Position numbers and translations under genes: made by a program
Part shown: positions 53,199 through 62,969 of the stretch, piece after piece
Position numbering within the stretch: the first letter of the stretch is position 1
Layout of the letters: every line of letters begins with the position of its first letter
Assembly (NCBI RefSeq): GCF_000426765.1
Contig: NZ_AUFZ01000019.1
Location: 118,208-182,207, forward strand
Source: Vibrio litoralis DSM 17657
GTDB lineage: Bacteria > Pseudomonadota > Gammaproteobacteria > Enterobacterales > Vibrionaceae
Length of the DNA: 64,000 nucleotides
Direction of reading: 5' to 3'
The notes under the pieces: model-generated
Database searches by the model: none
Seen by the model: only the letters and a program-made list of their open reading frames with translations
Told to the model about the DNA's origin: nothing

Positions 53199-54989
53199 AT
53201 GGCATCAACAATTGATTTTTTAGAAAGTGGCGTAGTGTTTTTGGCCGCCGCTGTGGTCGCAGTCCCTTTAGCGCAACGTTTAGGTTTAGGTTCAGTATTG
53301 GGCTATTTACTAGCGGGGATTGTGATTGGTCCGTGGGGACTAGGTTTAATTAGCGACGTGGATAGCGTGATGCACTTTTCTGAGCTCGGAGTGGTGTTAT
53401 TGCTATTTTTGATTGGTCTAGAGCTAAACCCCAAAAAACTCTGGCAAATGCGCATACCGATCCTAGGTTTAGGTGGCGCGCAGGTGGTAGTGACAACCCT
53501 AGTGATTTCGACGATCGCCAATGCTTTTGGCGTCAGCTGGCAAAATAGCTTAGTGATCGGCATGGGATTAGCGCTTTCTTCGACCGCAATTGCATTACGG
53601 GTTATTGAAGAGCAAGGGTTAGCGGGAACGGAAACCGGTCAGTCTGGTTTTTCAGTTTTGCTGTTTCAAGATATCGCGGTCATTCCAATGCTAGCAGTAC
53701 TTCCTTTGTTAGCCGGTAATGTTGGTGGTGACTGGCTGGATGCGGTTTGGATGATTGGTGGAGTAGTTGGTTTATTAGTCGGTGGCCACTACCTGTTACG
53801 GCCCATTTTTCGTTATGTGGTGATGAGCCGAGTTCGCGAGTTATTTACAGTAGCAGCCTTGTTATTGGTGATTGGTATTTCGGTGATCATGCAGCAGCTT
53901 GGTTTATCTATGGCATTAGGCACATTCTTGGCCGGCGTGTTATTGGCAGAAAGTGAGTATCGCCATGAATTAGAAAGTGCCATCGAGCCATTTAAAGGGC
54001 TGTTACTTGGCTTGTTCTTTATGTCGGTGGGCATGGCGGTTAACCTTGAACTGCTAACGCTTTATCCGATTAAAATTCTGGCCGCAGTAGTGGCATTGGT
54101 GAGTATTAAAGGTTTTATTCTTTATCTACTCGCTCGTCTGATGGGCACTCGAGCAAAAGCACGTAGTCGTATGGCGGCGATCTTAAGCCAGGGCGGTGAG
54201 TTTGCTTTCGTCTTGTTTACTGCCGCAAAAGGTCACGGCTTGCTTGGCGTGGAAATGAGCTCGTTTCTGCTAGTAGTAGTGAGCTTATCTATGATGACCA
54301 CACCTTTGATATTACTGGCTCAGCAAAAATGGTTTGATCGCACCATTAACGTTAGCGATAACATGCAATCGGATGTGGTCGATGAAGAGCCGAAAGTTAT
54401 CATTGCTGGCTTCGGGCGTTTTGGCCAAGTGGTAGGGCGTTTATTGTATGCCAATAAGATCCGCATCACGGTATTAGAAAGTGATGCCAGCCAAATTCAA
54501 CTTTTACGTAAATTTGGCTACAAAGTGTATTACGGTGACGCCACTCAGCTTGATTTGTTACGAGCCGCTGGCGCTGAAAAAGCCAAAGCTATCGCCATTT
54601 GTACCGATTCGCCGGATGAAGTGTTAAAGATCGCGGAGTTGTGTAAACAGCATTTTCCGCATTTAAAAATTCTCGCGCGTGCCCGTAGTCGGGTTGAGGC
54701 TTACCAATTGATGAATATCGGTGTGACATTATTTTCGCGTGAGACTTTCTTAGGTGCTCTTGATTTAGGGCGACAAGTGTTAACTCAATTGGGTATGCAT
54801 CCTTATCAAGCCAAGCGTGCAGAAGCGCATTTTAGAAAACTCGATACCACGATGCTAAAAGAGTTATTGCCTTTGCATATGGAAGATAAAGATATGGGAA
54901 TTCGAGCTAAAGAAGCGCGCAAAGAACTAGAAGAAATTTTCGACCGAGAGATGGAAAGCGATCGTCAAACGCAACAGCATTGGGATTAG
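53199..54989 (+). CDS. kefB: glutathione-regulated potassium-efflux protein KefB
   Basis: KefB releases K+ and acidifies the cytoplasm when glutathione adducts accumulate, protecting against electrophiles such as methylglyoxal. A cation/proton antiporter domain with about 12 membrane segments occupies residues 1-380, followed by an RCK/TrkA-N domain with the nucleotide-binding loop AGFGRFGQVVGR near 402. The loop HELESAIEPFKGLLLGLFFM is characteristic. Length 596 (E. coli 601). Directly downstream of kefG. Confidence 0.95.
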   Translation: MASTIDFLESGVVFLAAAVVAVPLAQRLGLGSVLGYLLAGIVIGPWGLGLISDVDSVMHFSELGVVLLLFLIGLELNPKKLWQMRIPILGLGGAQVVVTTLVISTIANAFGVSWQNSLVIGMGLALSSTAIALRVIEEQGLAGTETGQSGFSVLLFQDIAVIPMLAVLPLLAGNVGGDWLDAVWMIGGVVGLLVGGHYLLRPIFRYVVMSRVRELFTVAALLLVIGISVIMQQLGLSMALGTFLAGVLLAESEYRHELESAIEPFKGLLLGLFFMSVGMAVNLELLTLYPIKILAAVVALVSIKGFILYLLARLMGTRAKARSRMAAILSQGGEFAFVLFTAAKGHGLLGVEMSSFLLVVVSLSMMTTPLILLAQQKWFDRTINVSDNMQSDVVDEEPKVIIAGFGRFGQVVGRLLYANKIRITVLESDASQIQLLRKFGYKVYYGDATQLDLLRAAGAEKAKAIAICTDSPDEVLKIAELCKQHFPHLKILARARSRVEAYQLMNIGVTLFSRETFLGALDLGRQVLTQLGMHPYQAKRAEAHFRKLDTTMLKELLPLHMEDKDMGIRAKEARKELEEIFDREMESDRQTQQHWD

Positions 54990-55035
54990 GGTGAATAGAC
55001 CCAAGCTCAATTCAAGCTATAAAACTAGGATAGGT

Positions 55036-55251
55036 ATGAAAACAAAGAAGAGATTTATTGCTGGCGCTAACTGCCCAAACTGTAAACAAAGCGATAGTTT
55101 GCGTGTATGGGAAGAAAACCAAATTGAAGTGGTTGAGTGTGTGGAATGTGATTATGTGGAACAAAAGACACCACAAGCGGTAGAAACCAGTTCGGCTAGC
55201 TCCAGTTTGCATACTTCAGAACAATTAATCGGTATTTTTAAGCCAGAATAA
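55036..55251 (+). CDS. yheV: YheV family putative zinc-ribbon protein
   Basis: A 71-residue protein with two CxxC pairs (CPNC and CVEC) that should bind one metal ion, and the C-terminal motif EQLIGIFKP seen in E. coli YheV. Function unknown. ATG 55036 follows AGGATAGGT; an upstream in-frame start at 54991 would give 15 extra residues not found in YheV. It lies 46 bp after kefB, as in E. coli. Confidence 0.9.
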   Translation: MKTKKRFIAGANCPNCKQSDSLRVWEENQIEVVECVECDYVEQKTPQAVETSSASSSLHTSEQLIGIFKPE

Positions 55252-55395
55252 TGATTGCTAAGCGCAAGATATTCGCTAGGTTTGTAAAATAATCCTTTAT
55301 TAGCGATTGAAATCTGTCTGGCTTATCCCCATTATCTTGCACATAGAGATTAAGTGTTCACACATTCTCACGCTTAATCTGAATTTGGAGCGAAT

Positions 55396-55968
55396 ATGAA
55401 AATTGAAAAGAACGTTGTTGTTAGCTTGGCGTACCAAGTAAAAGTAGAAGACGGTGTAGTAGTAGACCAATCAACGGTTGAAGCGCCACTAGACTACCTA
55501 CACGGTCACAACAACCTAATTACAGGCCTAGAAAAAGAACTAGAAGGTAAAGTTGCCGGCGATAAATTCTCTGCAACCATTGCTCCAGAAGACGCTTACG
55601 GTGAGCACAACGAAGGTTTGGTTCAACGTGTTCCTGCTAACGTATTCCAGGGTGTAGATGAAATCGAAGTTGGCATGCGTTTCTTAGCGGATACCGACCA
55701 AGGTCAGATCCCAGTAGAAATCACAGAAGTGGATGGCGATGAAGTTGTCGTTGACGGTAACCACATGCTTGCAGGTCAAACATTAACGTTTGATGTTGAA
55801 GTTGTTGCGGTACGTGAAGCAACGGAAGAAGAAGTGGCTCACGGCCATGTACATCAAGCGGGTGGTCATCACCACGATCATGATCACGATGGCGACTGCT
55901 GTGGCCATGATCATGAAGAGAAAAAAGAAGGTTGTGATGGAAATGGCGGCGGTAGCTGCTCTCACTAA
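55396..55968 (+). CDS. slyD: FKBP-type peptidyl-prolyl isomerase SlyD
   Basis: SlyD is a cytoplasmic proline isomerase, chaperone and nickel chaperone for hydrogenase. The FKBP domain (VVVSLAYQVKVEDG, PLDYLHGHNNLITGLEKEL) encloses an IF chaperone insert, and the C-terminal tail from about residue 147 is rich in His, Asp and Cys (AHGHVHQAGGHHHDHDHDGD), the metal-binding region. Length 190 (E. coli 196). A bidirectional terminator follows, shared with slyX. Confidence 0.95.
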   Translation: MKIEKNVVVSLAYQVKVEDGVVVDQSTVEAPLDYLHGHNNLITGLEKELEGKVAGDKFSATIAPEDAYGEHNEGLVQRVPANVFQGVDEIEVGMRFLADTDQGQIPVEITEVDGDEVVVDGNHMLAGQTLTFDVEVVAVREATEEEVAHGHVHQAGGHHHDHDHDGDCCGHDHEEKKEGCDGNGGGSCSH

Positions 55969-55975
55969 TCTTAAA

Positions 55976-56006
55976 AAAAACGCCAGCGTCTAACGTTGGC
56001 GTTTTT
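55976..56006. terminator. bidirectional terminator between slyD and slyX
   Basis: AAAAACGCCAGCGT pairs with ACGTTGGCGTTTTT; Ts follow on the plus strand and TTTTTTTTAAG on the minus strand. The two genes converge here. Confidence 0.88.
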
Positions 56007-56059
56007 GATTATAGAAACAACTTACTTATTAAATTAAAGATAAAAAACAACAATGTGAA

Positions 56060-56290
56060 TTAGTAATGCGGTGGTGGGGTCTCTTCCGACGCATCGGCTA
56101 AGTTTGACGCATCCAAGTTTTTTACTTTTCCGACGACGAATTTCATTTGATCTTGCATGCGAGTAATTAACATTTGCTGTTGGCTCAAGGCATCGTTAAG
56201 TTCATTGATGGTTTGTTCTTGGAAAGCGACTTGACACTCGAGATCATCAATTCGTTGTTTTAATTCGTTTGTAAGATTATCTGAATGCAT
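56060..56290 (-). CDS. slyX: SlyX family protein
   Basis: A short, acidic, mostly coiled-coil protein: IDDLECQVAFQEQTINEL and the tail EETPPPHY match the SlyX family. Function unknown; found beside slyD in E. coli, here convergent with it. ATG 56290 gives 76 residues; a GTG three codons upstream is possible, and neither has a strong ribosome-binding site. Confidence 0.88.
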   Translation of the reverse strand: MHSDNLTNELKQRIDDLECQVAFQEQTINELNDALSQQQMLITRMQDQMKFVVGKVKNLDASNLADASEETPPPHY

Positions 56291-56631
56291 TTTATTCACT
56301 GTTAGTTATTAAATCGACTGTACCTAAATTATACCTGAAAGATGCCGCACTGTAGATCATTGATTGAGTCGTGGTATCGCGTGAATAATGTCACTTAAGT
56401 CGTGTTTTATTGAAACGCGAAGTAATAAGGTGATTAATTTTTATGGGTTAAGCGGAACTTTGCTAAAAAAATACGGTCAGTTAACAATAGCTTAAATTAA
56501 GCACGTGATAGTGTTAATGTAGATTAATCGCATCTAGGGTGACTAGATATAGAATTCGAACGTTCTAACACATTGATAGAATAAATTTTTATACACCATA
56601 ACGATGGTTTGCCATCATGCTGGAGAAGTTA
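56291..56631 (+). other. slyX-fkpA divergent intergenic region (no gene supported)
   Basis: This 341-bp gap holds the promoters of the two divergent genes. I see no ORF with a start signal, no strong hairpin and no operator I can name; ATTCGAACGTTCT near 56553 is a short dyad. Confidence 0.5.
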
Positions 56632-57429
56632 ATGAAACCGATTTTTAAAGTATCGTTGCTTGCAGCCACTGTTCTACTTGCAGTTGGTTGTCAGAAAGAA
56701 GAATCAAAAGATGCACAAACAACAGCAAAAGCTGATCAGACACAATCTGCAGCTGCATCAACACTATATAAAACTGATGATGAGAAAGCGGCATACGCAA
56801 TTGGTGTTTCTTTTGCTAACTACCTAAATACTAGCATTGAGAAACCAGCAGAAATCGGTATCAACCTAGATAAAGATATCGTATTAAAAGGTATCGATGA
56901 CGTATTTGCTCAAAAAGCTGGTATGACAGAAGAAGAAACCCATCAAGCACTACAAGATCTAGATAAGCGTGTTTCTGAAAAGATGCAAGCTCAAGCTGCT
57001 GAAAAATCAGCTGCTGCTAAAAAATCCGGTGATGATTTCCGTGCTGAGTTTGCAAAAGAAGATGGTGTGAAGAAGACTGAATCAGGCATTCTTTACCAAG
57101 TTGAAAAAGAAGGTGACGGCATTTCACCAAAAGCAACCGATACTGTAGTAGTTAACTACGAAGGCACCTTGGTTGATGGCACTAAGTTTGACAGCTCATA
57201 CGATCGTAAAGAACCTGCAACTTTCCCTCTTAACCGTGTTATTCCTGGTTGGACTGAATCAGTACAGCTAATGACAGTGGGCTCTAAATATAAAGTTGTG
57301 ATCCCGCCAGAGCTTGCTTACGGTGAGCAAGACACACCAACAATTCCGGCTAACTCAACATTAGTCTTTGAAATTGAGTTGATGTCAGTGAAATCAGCGG
57401 AAGCACCAGAGGCCCCAGCTGCAAAGTAA
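56632..57429 (+). CDS. fkpA: FKBP-type peptidyl-prolyl isomerase FkpA, probable lipoprotein
   Basis: FkpA is a periplasmic chaperone and proline isomerase. The signal peptide MKPIFKVSLLAATVLLAVGC carries a possible lipobox with Cys20, unlike soluble E. coli FkpA. A helical dimerisation domain (about 50-145) precedes the FKBP domain (TVVVNYEGTLVDGTKFDSSY, FPLNRVIPGWTE, PPELAYGE). ATG 56632 has GGAGAAG at good spacing, whereas a start at 56617 has none. Length 265. Divergent from slyX, followed by a terminator. Confidence 0.92.
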   Translation: MKPIFKVSLLAATVLLAVGCQKEESKDAQTTAKADQTQSAAASTLYKTDDEKAAYAIGVSFANYLNTSIEKPAEIGINLDKDIVLKGIDDVFAQKAGMTEEETHQALQDLDKRVSEKMQAQAAEKSAAAKKSGDDFRAEFAKEDGVKKTESGILYQVEKEGDGISPKATDTVVVNYEGTLVDGTKFDSSYDRKEPATFPLNRVIPGWTESVQLMTVGSKYKVVIPPELAYGEQDTPTIPANSTLVFEIELMSVKSAEAPEAPAAK

Positions 57430-57450
57430 TTGATTAAATCAATATGAATT

Positions 57451-57478
57451 AGGCTCATCAATGTGATGGGCCTTTTTT
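57451..57478 (+). terminator. intrinsic terminator after fkpA
   Basis: AGGCTCATCA pairs with TGATGGGCCT (one wobble) around ATG, followed by TTTTTTG, 22 bp after the stop. Confidence 0.88.
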
Positions 57479-57640
57479 GTTTTGAACGTATTGAAAATAC
57501 GACCCATAATTTGTTCTAAATCATCATATTGAAGTTAGAGCCGTGCCTCTTTCAAATTTTCTGATAAACTTACGTTAATTTGTTTAATTGTTCGACAGTC
57601 TAGTCAACCGTTATCTATCGTAAACGGAATTGAGGTGCGT

Positions 57641-58363
57641 GTGAGTCAATCTGAAGTTGTACATTCGGAAGCATTGTTAGAAATGGAATCTGTTCATGTT
57701 ATGCCCTTTACGGAGCACGATAAGATTATTTTGCATTCTTATGAGGCAGTAGTCGATGGTCTTGCTAGCTTGATCGGTAATTATTGTGAAATCGTGTTGC
57801 ACTCATTAGAGGACTTAAATACCTCTGCAGTCAAAATTGCCAATGGTGAAAATACCGGTCGTCAAGTCGGGTCTCCGATTACGGATTTAGCGCTAAAGAT
57901 GCTAAAAGATATCGAAGGTTCGCAGCGTAATTTCTCTCGCTCTTACTTTACCCGTGCCAAAGGCGGTGTACTAATGAAGTCGATCACCATTGCGATCCGT
58001 AATGGCGAGCAACGAGTGATTGGGTTACTGTGTATCAATATCAATCTAGATGCGCCATTTTCTCAAGTTTTACACGCCTTTATGCCTACCGCAGAAGCAG
58101 AAGAAGCGGCTTCGTCGGTTAACTTTGCTAGTGATGTTGAAGAGCTGGTGGATCAAACAGTTGAGCGCACTATCGAAGACATTAATGCTGATAAGTCGGT
58201 ATCAAACAATACCAAAAATCGCCAAATCGTGATGGATCTTTATGATAAAGGGATCTTCGATATCAAAGATGCGATTAATCGGGTAGCCGATCGTTTAAAT
58301 ATTTCCAAACACACGGTTTATTTATATATTCGCCAGCGCAAAATTGAGGACGGCGAAAAATGA
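57641..58363 (+). CDS. yheO: YheO-family PAS/helix-turn-helix transcriptional regulator
   Basis: A regulator with an N-terminal PAS-like domain ([27 protein letters not shown]) and a C-terminal helix-turn-helix ([24 protein letters not shown]), closely following E. coli YheO. Its targets are unknown. GTG 57641 has GAGG 5 bases upstream and yields 240 residues, the E. coli length; GTG 57635 overlaps the ribosome-binding site. It overlaps tusD by 4 bases, so it heads the yheO-tusDCB unit. Confidence 0.92.
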   Translation: MSQSEVVHSEALLEMESVHVMPFTEHDKIILHSYEAVVDGLASLIGNYCEIVLHSLEDLNTSAVKIANGENTGRQVGSPITDLALKMLKDIEGSQRNFSRSYFTRAKGGVLMKSITIAIRNGEQRVIGLLCININLDAPFSQVLHAFMPTAEAEEAASSVNFASDVEELVDQTVERTIEDINADKSVSNNTKNRQIVMDLYDKGIFDIKDAINRVADRLNISKHTVYLYIRQRKIEDGEK

Positions 58364-58779
58364 GTCAAGGTTTATCCTCACCAGAAAAAGTGCTGACTTA
58401 TAGTTTGCTGGTTAATGGTTCGGTATATGGTAGTCAATCTGCGCTCAGTGCTTATCAGTTTGCTTGCGCTTTGATTGAAAGAGGGCACCAGTTAGTCAGT
58501 GTGTTTTTCTATCAAGATGGGGTTCATAATGCTTCTAGCTTGGTTGTGCCCGCGAATGATGAATTTGATCTAGTCAAAGCTTGGCAGCAATTGAGTGAAC
58601 AGCATAAGGTGCGTTTAGAGTCTTGTGTTGCAGCTTCATTGCGCCGCGGCATTCTAGATAGTAATGAAGCCAAAACGCATGAGCGAGATAGCAGCAATGT
58701 GGCTAAAGGTCTTGAATTGGCAGGACTAGGTGGGCTTGCTGAAGCCATGTTAGTACAAGATAGGGTGGTACAGTTTTAA
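58360..58779 (+). CDS. tusD: sulfur transfer complex subunit TusD
   Basis: TusD accepts persulfide sulfur from TusA within the TusBCD complex on its way to TusE and MnmA for 2-thiouridine in tRNA. The catalytic cysteine is in [14 protein letters not shown], with [14 protein letters not shown] upstream. Length 139 is about ten residues longer than E. coli TusD, all at the N-terminus. ATGA overlap with yheO and one-base overlap with tusC. Confidence 0.94.
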   Translation: MSQGLSSPEKVLTYSLLVNGSVYGSQSALSAYQFACALIERGHQLVSVFFYQDGVHNASSLVVPANDEFDLVKAWQQLSEQHKVRLESCVAASLRRGILDSNEAKTHERDSSNVAKGLELAGLGGLAEAMLVQDRVVQF

Positions 58780-59132
58780 TGCGCTTAGGTTTTGTATTTC
58801 GCTCACACCCTCATACGAGCGCAAAAGGTAGAGAAGGGCTGGATGCATTGTTAGCCGCTTCGGCTTACTGTGAAGATATTGATGTGTTTTTTATCGGTGC
58901 AGGGGTGACTCAGTTACTGCCAGCGCAACAGCCGGCAAGCATTTTGTCTAGAGATTATATTTCAGCCTTTAAGTTGTTGGATTTATACGAGATTGATAAC
59001 ATTTATACCTGCCAATCATCATTAAACGACTACCAAGTAAACTCAGGCGACTTGCTGATTGAAAATAGTGCATTAAGCCAAGCTGAAATGGTAGAAAAAC
59101 TCCAACAATGCCAAAAGATCCTGACATTTTAA
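58779..59132 (+). CDS. tusC: sulfur transfer complex subunit TusC
   Basis: TusC is a structural subunit of the TusBCD hexamer. It starts [23 protein letters not shown], a family signature, and has the DsrE fold pattern. Length 117 (E. coli 119). It begins on the last base of tusD, and tusB follows 14 bp after its stop. Confidence 0.93.
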   Translation: MRLGFVFRSHPHTSAKGREGLDALLAASAYCEDIDVFFIGAGVTQLLPAQQPASILSRDYISAFKLLDLYEIDNIYTCQSSLNDYQVNSGDLLIENSALSQAEMVEKLQQCQKILTF

Positions 59133-59146
59133 TAAGGCAAATAAAC

Positions 59147-59428
59147 ATGCTACATATTATAAAGAGTCAATCAGGACTGACTGATGCGATCAAGTTGATC
59201 CAACCTGGTGATGCAGTGTTACTCGTTGAAGATGCCGTTTACGCCCTTTTTCACCAATCAAGCCCATTAATTGGATTGAAAGATCAAAAAGATCGTTTCT
59301 GGGTGTTACAAGAGGATCTTGTGGCGCGTGGTTTGGTTGATTTAGCAAAGGTTGATGCTCAGTTGACTGATTTTAAAGGCTTTGTTTATTTTACAGAACA
59401 GCACGCTCAATCAATCACTTGGGATTAA
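59147..59428 (+). CDS. tusB: sulfur transfer complex subunit TusB
   Basis: TusB is the third TusBCD subunit, of the DsrH type. Core segments are MLHIIKSQSGLTDAI, DAVLLVEDAVYAL and DFKGFVYFTEQH. ATG 59147 with AAGGC upstream gives 93 residues, close to E. coli (95); a longer frame overlapping tusC starts at 59108 but is not family-like. The str operon follows, as in E. coli. Confidence 0.92.
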   Translation: MLHIIKSQSGLTDAIKLIQPGDAVLLVEDAVYALFHQSSPLIGLKDQKDRFWVLQEDLVARGLVDLAKVDAQLTDFKGFVYFTEQHAQSITWD

Positions 59429-59495
59429 TCTAAGCATAATTGACACTTTTCTTATTGCCAGAGAAAAAAACTCGGCAGCACGATTGTATATTTCT

Positions 59496-59524
59496 TGACA
59501 CATCCTCACTTGACGAATAAAATT
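59496..59524 (+). promoter_or_regulatory. str operon promoter
   Basis: TTGACA (59496-59501), a 17-bp spacer, and TAAAAT (59519-59524) make a near-consensus sigma-70 promoter, giving a leader of about 85 bases before rpsL. This fits the strong expression of ribosomal genes. Confidence 0.8.
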
Positions 59525-59600
59525 TCGCGTCCTTATTTCTCGCTTCATCTAAATGTTGCTTGGAATTGGGATTAGATTTTTCACAAGCTTATTTTCGTAA

Positions 59601-59990
<390 letters not shown>

Positions 59991-60103
59991 TAGCTTTCTG
60001 TTTTAACAGAAAAGCGTTAAGTAAGGCCAAACACTAAAATTATTTAATTTTGATAAAACTGAAAAGTTTTGGATAACCTGAAGAAGACAACGGAGAAACA
60101 TCC

Positions 60104-60574
60104 ATGCCACGTCGTCGCGTAATAGGCCAGCGTAAGATCCTTCCAGATCCTAAATTCAAATCTGAATTGCTGGCGAAATTTGTAAACATCCTTATGGTTG
60201 ATGGTAAGAAATCAACTGCTGAAAAAATTGTTTACACTGCACTAGATACTATGGCTGAGAAATCTGGTAAAGATCACTTAGCTGTATTTGAAGAAGCTCT
60301 TGAAAATGTTCGTCCAGCGGTAGAAGTTAAATCTCGCCGTGTGGGTGGTTCAACTTACCAAGTACCTGTAGAAGTTCGTCCGGTTCGCCGTAATGCTCTT
60401 GCTATGCGTTGGTTGGTTGAAGCTGCGCGTAAGCGTGGTGAAAAATCTATGGCAATGCGCCTAGCTGCTGAAATGCTAGATGCGTCAGAAAACAAAGGTA
60501 CTGCTGTTAAGAAACGTGAAGACGTTCACCGTATGGCAGACGCGAACAAAGCGTTCGCACACTACCGTTGGTAA
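60104..60574 (+). CDS. rpsG: 30S ribosomal protein S7
   Basis: S7 nucleates assembly of the 30S head and in E. coli represses translation of its own operon. The start [20 protein letters not shown] and [14 protein letters not shown] are conserved. Length 156 is the usual bacterial form. The 113-bp rpsL-rpsG gap contains TTTCTGTT/AACAGAAA, a stem that could belong to an S7 regulatory site. Confidence 0.98.
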   Translation: MPRRRVIGQRKILPDPKFKSELLAKFVNILMVDGKKSTAEKIVYTALDTMAEKSGKDHLAVFEEALENVRPAVEVKSRRVGGSTYQVPVEVRPVRRNALAMRWLVEAARKRGEKSMAMRLAAEMLDASENKGTAVKKREDVHRMADANKAFAHYRW

Positions 60575-60616
60575 TAGCTTCTTTGCTCGCAAAGAAACAA
60601 CGTTAGTTATACCTTC

Positions 60617-60647
60617 TGTGCTGCAGGATATCCTGCAGCACATTTTT
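60617..60647 (+). terminator. terminator-like perfect palindrome between rpsG and fusA
   Basis: A perfect 26-bp palindrome (60617-60642, half-site TGTGCTGCAGGAT) is followed at once by TTTTTGC. It lies 43 bp after rpsG and 75 bp before fusA. As a partial terminator it could lower fusA-tuf transcription relative to the S12/S7 genes; an RNA processing or protein-binding role is also possible. Confidence 0.6.
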
Positions 60648-60648
60648 G

Positions 60649-60682
60649 CTATTTATCGACGCTCAAATATATTGATAAATAG
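60649..60682 (+). repeat. second hairpin between rpsG and fusA
   Basis: CTATTTATC and GATAAATAG form a perfect 9-bp stem around a 16-base loop, starting two bases after the T-run of the palindrome. It could be an anti-terminator or a fold of the fusA leader. Confidence 0.5.
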
Positions 60683-60722
60683 ATGGAACTACCTAAGGTT
60701 CCCTTAGTAAGAGGATACAATC

Positions 60723-62819
60723 GTGGCTCGTAAAACTCCTATTGAGCGCTACCGTAATATCGGTATTTGCGCGCACGTAGATGCAGGTAAAACAACCACA
60801 ACTGAGCGTATTCTGTTCTACACAGGCCTTTCTCATAAAATTGGTGAAGTTCACGATGGTGCTGCAACCATGGACTGGATGGAGCAGGAGCAAGAGCGTG
60901 GTATCACTATCACATCTGCTGCTACGACAACATTCTGGCGTGGTATGGAAGCTCAATTCGAAGAACATCGCGTCAATATCATTGATACCCCTGGACACGT
61001 TGACTTTACGATCGAAGTAGAGCGCTCATTGCGTGTGCTTGATGGTGCTGTGGTTGTTTTTTGTGGGTCATCTGGTGTTGAACCTCAGTCTGAGACTGTA
61101 TGGCGTCAAGCGGACAGGTATCACGTACCTCGTTTGGTATTCGTGAATAAAATGGACCGCGTCGGTGCAGATTTCCTACGCGTTGTTGACCAAATTAAAA
61201 ATCGTCTTGGTGCAACTCCGGTTCCAATCCAATTAAATATTGGTGCGGAAGAAGAGTTCAAGGGTGTCATCGACCTTATCAAGATGAAAGCAATCAATTG
61301 GAATGAAGCCGATCAAGGCATGACCTTCACATACGAAGAAATTCCAGCAGATATGCAAGAACTTGCTGAAGAATGGCGTAGCCATTTAGTAGAAGCGGCC
61401 GCAGAAGCTTCAGAAGAGTTGATGGATAAATATCTTGAAGGTGAAGAACTAAGTGAAGCTGAAATTAAGCAAGCACTACGCGCTCGTACTTTGAATAACG
61501 AGATTGTATTAGCAACTTGTGGTTCAGCCTTCAAAAATAAAGGGGTGCAAGCGGTACTTGATGCTGTTATTGACTTCCTACCATCACCAACCGAAGTGCC
61601 TGCAATTAAAGGTATTGATGAGAATGAAAATGAAGTTGAGCGTCATGCCGATGATAAAGAACCATTTTCAGCACTTGCTTTTAAAATTGCGACCGACCCA
61701 TTTGTTGGTACTTTAACTTTCATCCGTGTTTACTCAGGGGTTGTTGAAAGCGGTAAAACGGCTTACAACTCTGTGAAGAAACAACGTGAACGCTTAGGTC
61801 GCATTGTTCAAATGCACTCAAATAAGCGTGAAGAAGTGAAAGAAGTACGAGCTGGTGATATTGCAGCCATCATTGGTCTTAAAAATGTGACTACAGGTGA
61901 AACACTGTGTGACCAGAACCATAAAATTGTTCTTGAACGCATGGAGTTTCCAGATCCAGTTATTCAGATCGTTGTAGAGCCAAGCTCTCAAGCTGATCAA
62001 GATAAGATGACTATCGCTCTCGGTAAACTAGCAGCGGAAGACCCATCATTTCGCGTTGATATGGATGCGGAAACTGGCCAGACTCTGATTTCAGGTATGG
62101 GCGAACTACACTTAGATATCATCGTTGACCGTATGAAGCGTGAATTTAACGTGAATTGCAACGTTGGTAACCCACAAGTAGCTTATCGTGAAACAATTCG
62201 TGGTACGGCGAAAGCGGAAGGTAAATTTATCCGTGAGTACGGTGGTAAGGGTCAATATGGTCACGTATGGTTGAAACTTGAACCATCCGAGCCTGGCGAA
62301 GGCTTTGTCTTCGTAGATGAAATTGCCAATGGTATTGTGCCGAAAGAGTTCGTCACTTCAATCGCGAAAGGCATTGAAGAGCAGATGAATAATGGTGTAC
62401 TTGCTGGCTATCCTGTTTTGGATGTCAAAGCTACACTATTTGATGGTTCTTACCATGAAACAGATTCAAGTGAGATGGCGTTTACAATCGCCGCCTCGAT
62501 GGCTTTCAAAGCGGGTGCACTTGAAGCGCAACCTGTTCTGCTTGAGCCTATGATGAAAGTTGAAGTAACTACTCCAGAAGACTGGATGGGTGACGTTGTT
62601 GGCGATATTAACCGTCGTCGAGGCATCATTGAAGGTATGGACGAGGGGACAGCTGGCCTGAAGATAATTCGTGCACAAGTTCCGTTGTCCGCCATGTTTG
62701 GTTACGCAACTGATTTACGTTCTGCGACACAAGGTCGTGCTTCTTACTCCATGGAGTTTAGTGAGTACGCTGAAGTGCCTAACAATGTTGCAAAAGCAAT
62801 CATTGCAGAACGCTGTTAA
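60723..62819 (+). CDS. fusA: elongation factor G
   Basis: EF-G drives translocation on the ribosome. GTP-binding motifs: [15 protein letters not shown] near residue 17, DTPGHVDF near 88, and NKMDRVGAD near 142. Domains II-V follow, with the domain IV tip near [14 protein letters not shown] start; AGAGGA precedes it. Length 698, normal. Third gene of the str operon, separated from rpsG by 148 bp that contain a terminator-like palindrome. Confidence 0.98.
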   Translation: MARKTPIERYRNIGICAHVDAGKTTTTERILFYTGLSHKIGEVHDGAATMDWMEQEQERGITITSAATTTFWRGMEAQFEEHRVNIIDTPGHVDFTIEVERSLRVLDGAVVVFCGSSGVEPQSETVWRQADRYHVPRLVFVNKMDRVGADFLRVVDQIKNRLGATPVPIQLNIGAEEEFKGVIDLIKMKAINWNEADQGMTFTYEEIPADMQELAEEWRSHLVEAAAEASEELMDKYLEGEELSEAEIKQALRARTLNNEIVLATCGSAFKNKGVQAVLDAVIDFLPSPTEVPAIKGIDENENEVERHADDKEPFSALAFKIATDPFVGTLTFIRVYSGVVESGKTAYNSVKKQRERLGRIVQMHSNKREEVKEVRAGDIAAIIGLKNVTTGETLCDQNHKIVLERMEFPDPVIQIVVEPSSQADQDKMTIALGKLAAEDPSFRVDMDAETGQTLISGMGELHLDIIVDRMKREFNVNCNVGNPQVAYRETIRGTAKAEGKFIREYGGKGQYGHVWLKLEPSEPGEGFVFVDEIANGIVPKEFVTSIAKGIEEQMNNGVLAGYPVLDVKATLFDGSYHETDSSEMAFTIAASMAFKAGALEAQPVLLEPMMKVEVTTPEDWMGDVVGDINRRRGIIEGMDEGTAGLKIIRAQVPLSAMFGYATDLRSATQGRASYSMEFSEYAEVPNNVAKAIIAERC

Positions 62820-62969
62820 GGTTGATTTGGCGGTGAGTTTAATCACTGATCGCCTTATTAAACAATGAATCTATTGCGTTGATGAAAATTGACGCATAAA
62901 ATAGCAAATTCTGGCGCGTTTTGACGCAAACTTTGTCAAAGCGAATCATAACTAGGAAGGAACACGATT

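Noticed and set aside
55790..55993. Overlapping frames in the His-rich tail of slyD
   Set aside because: Shadow frames of a repetitive His/Asp codon stretch.
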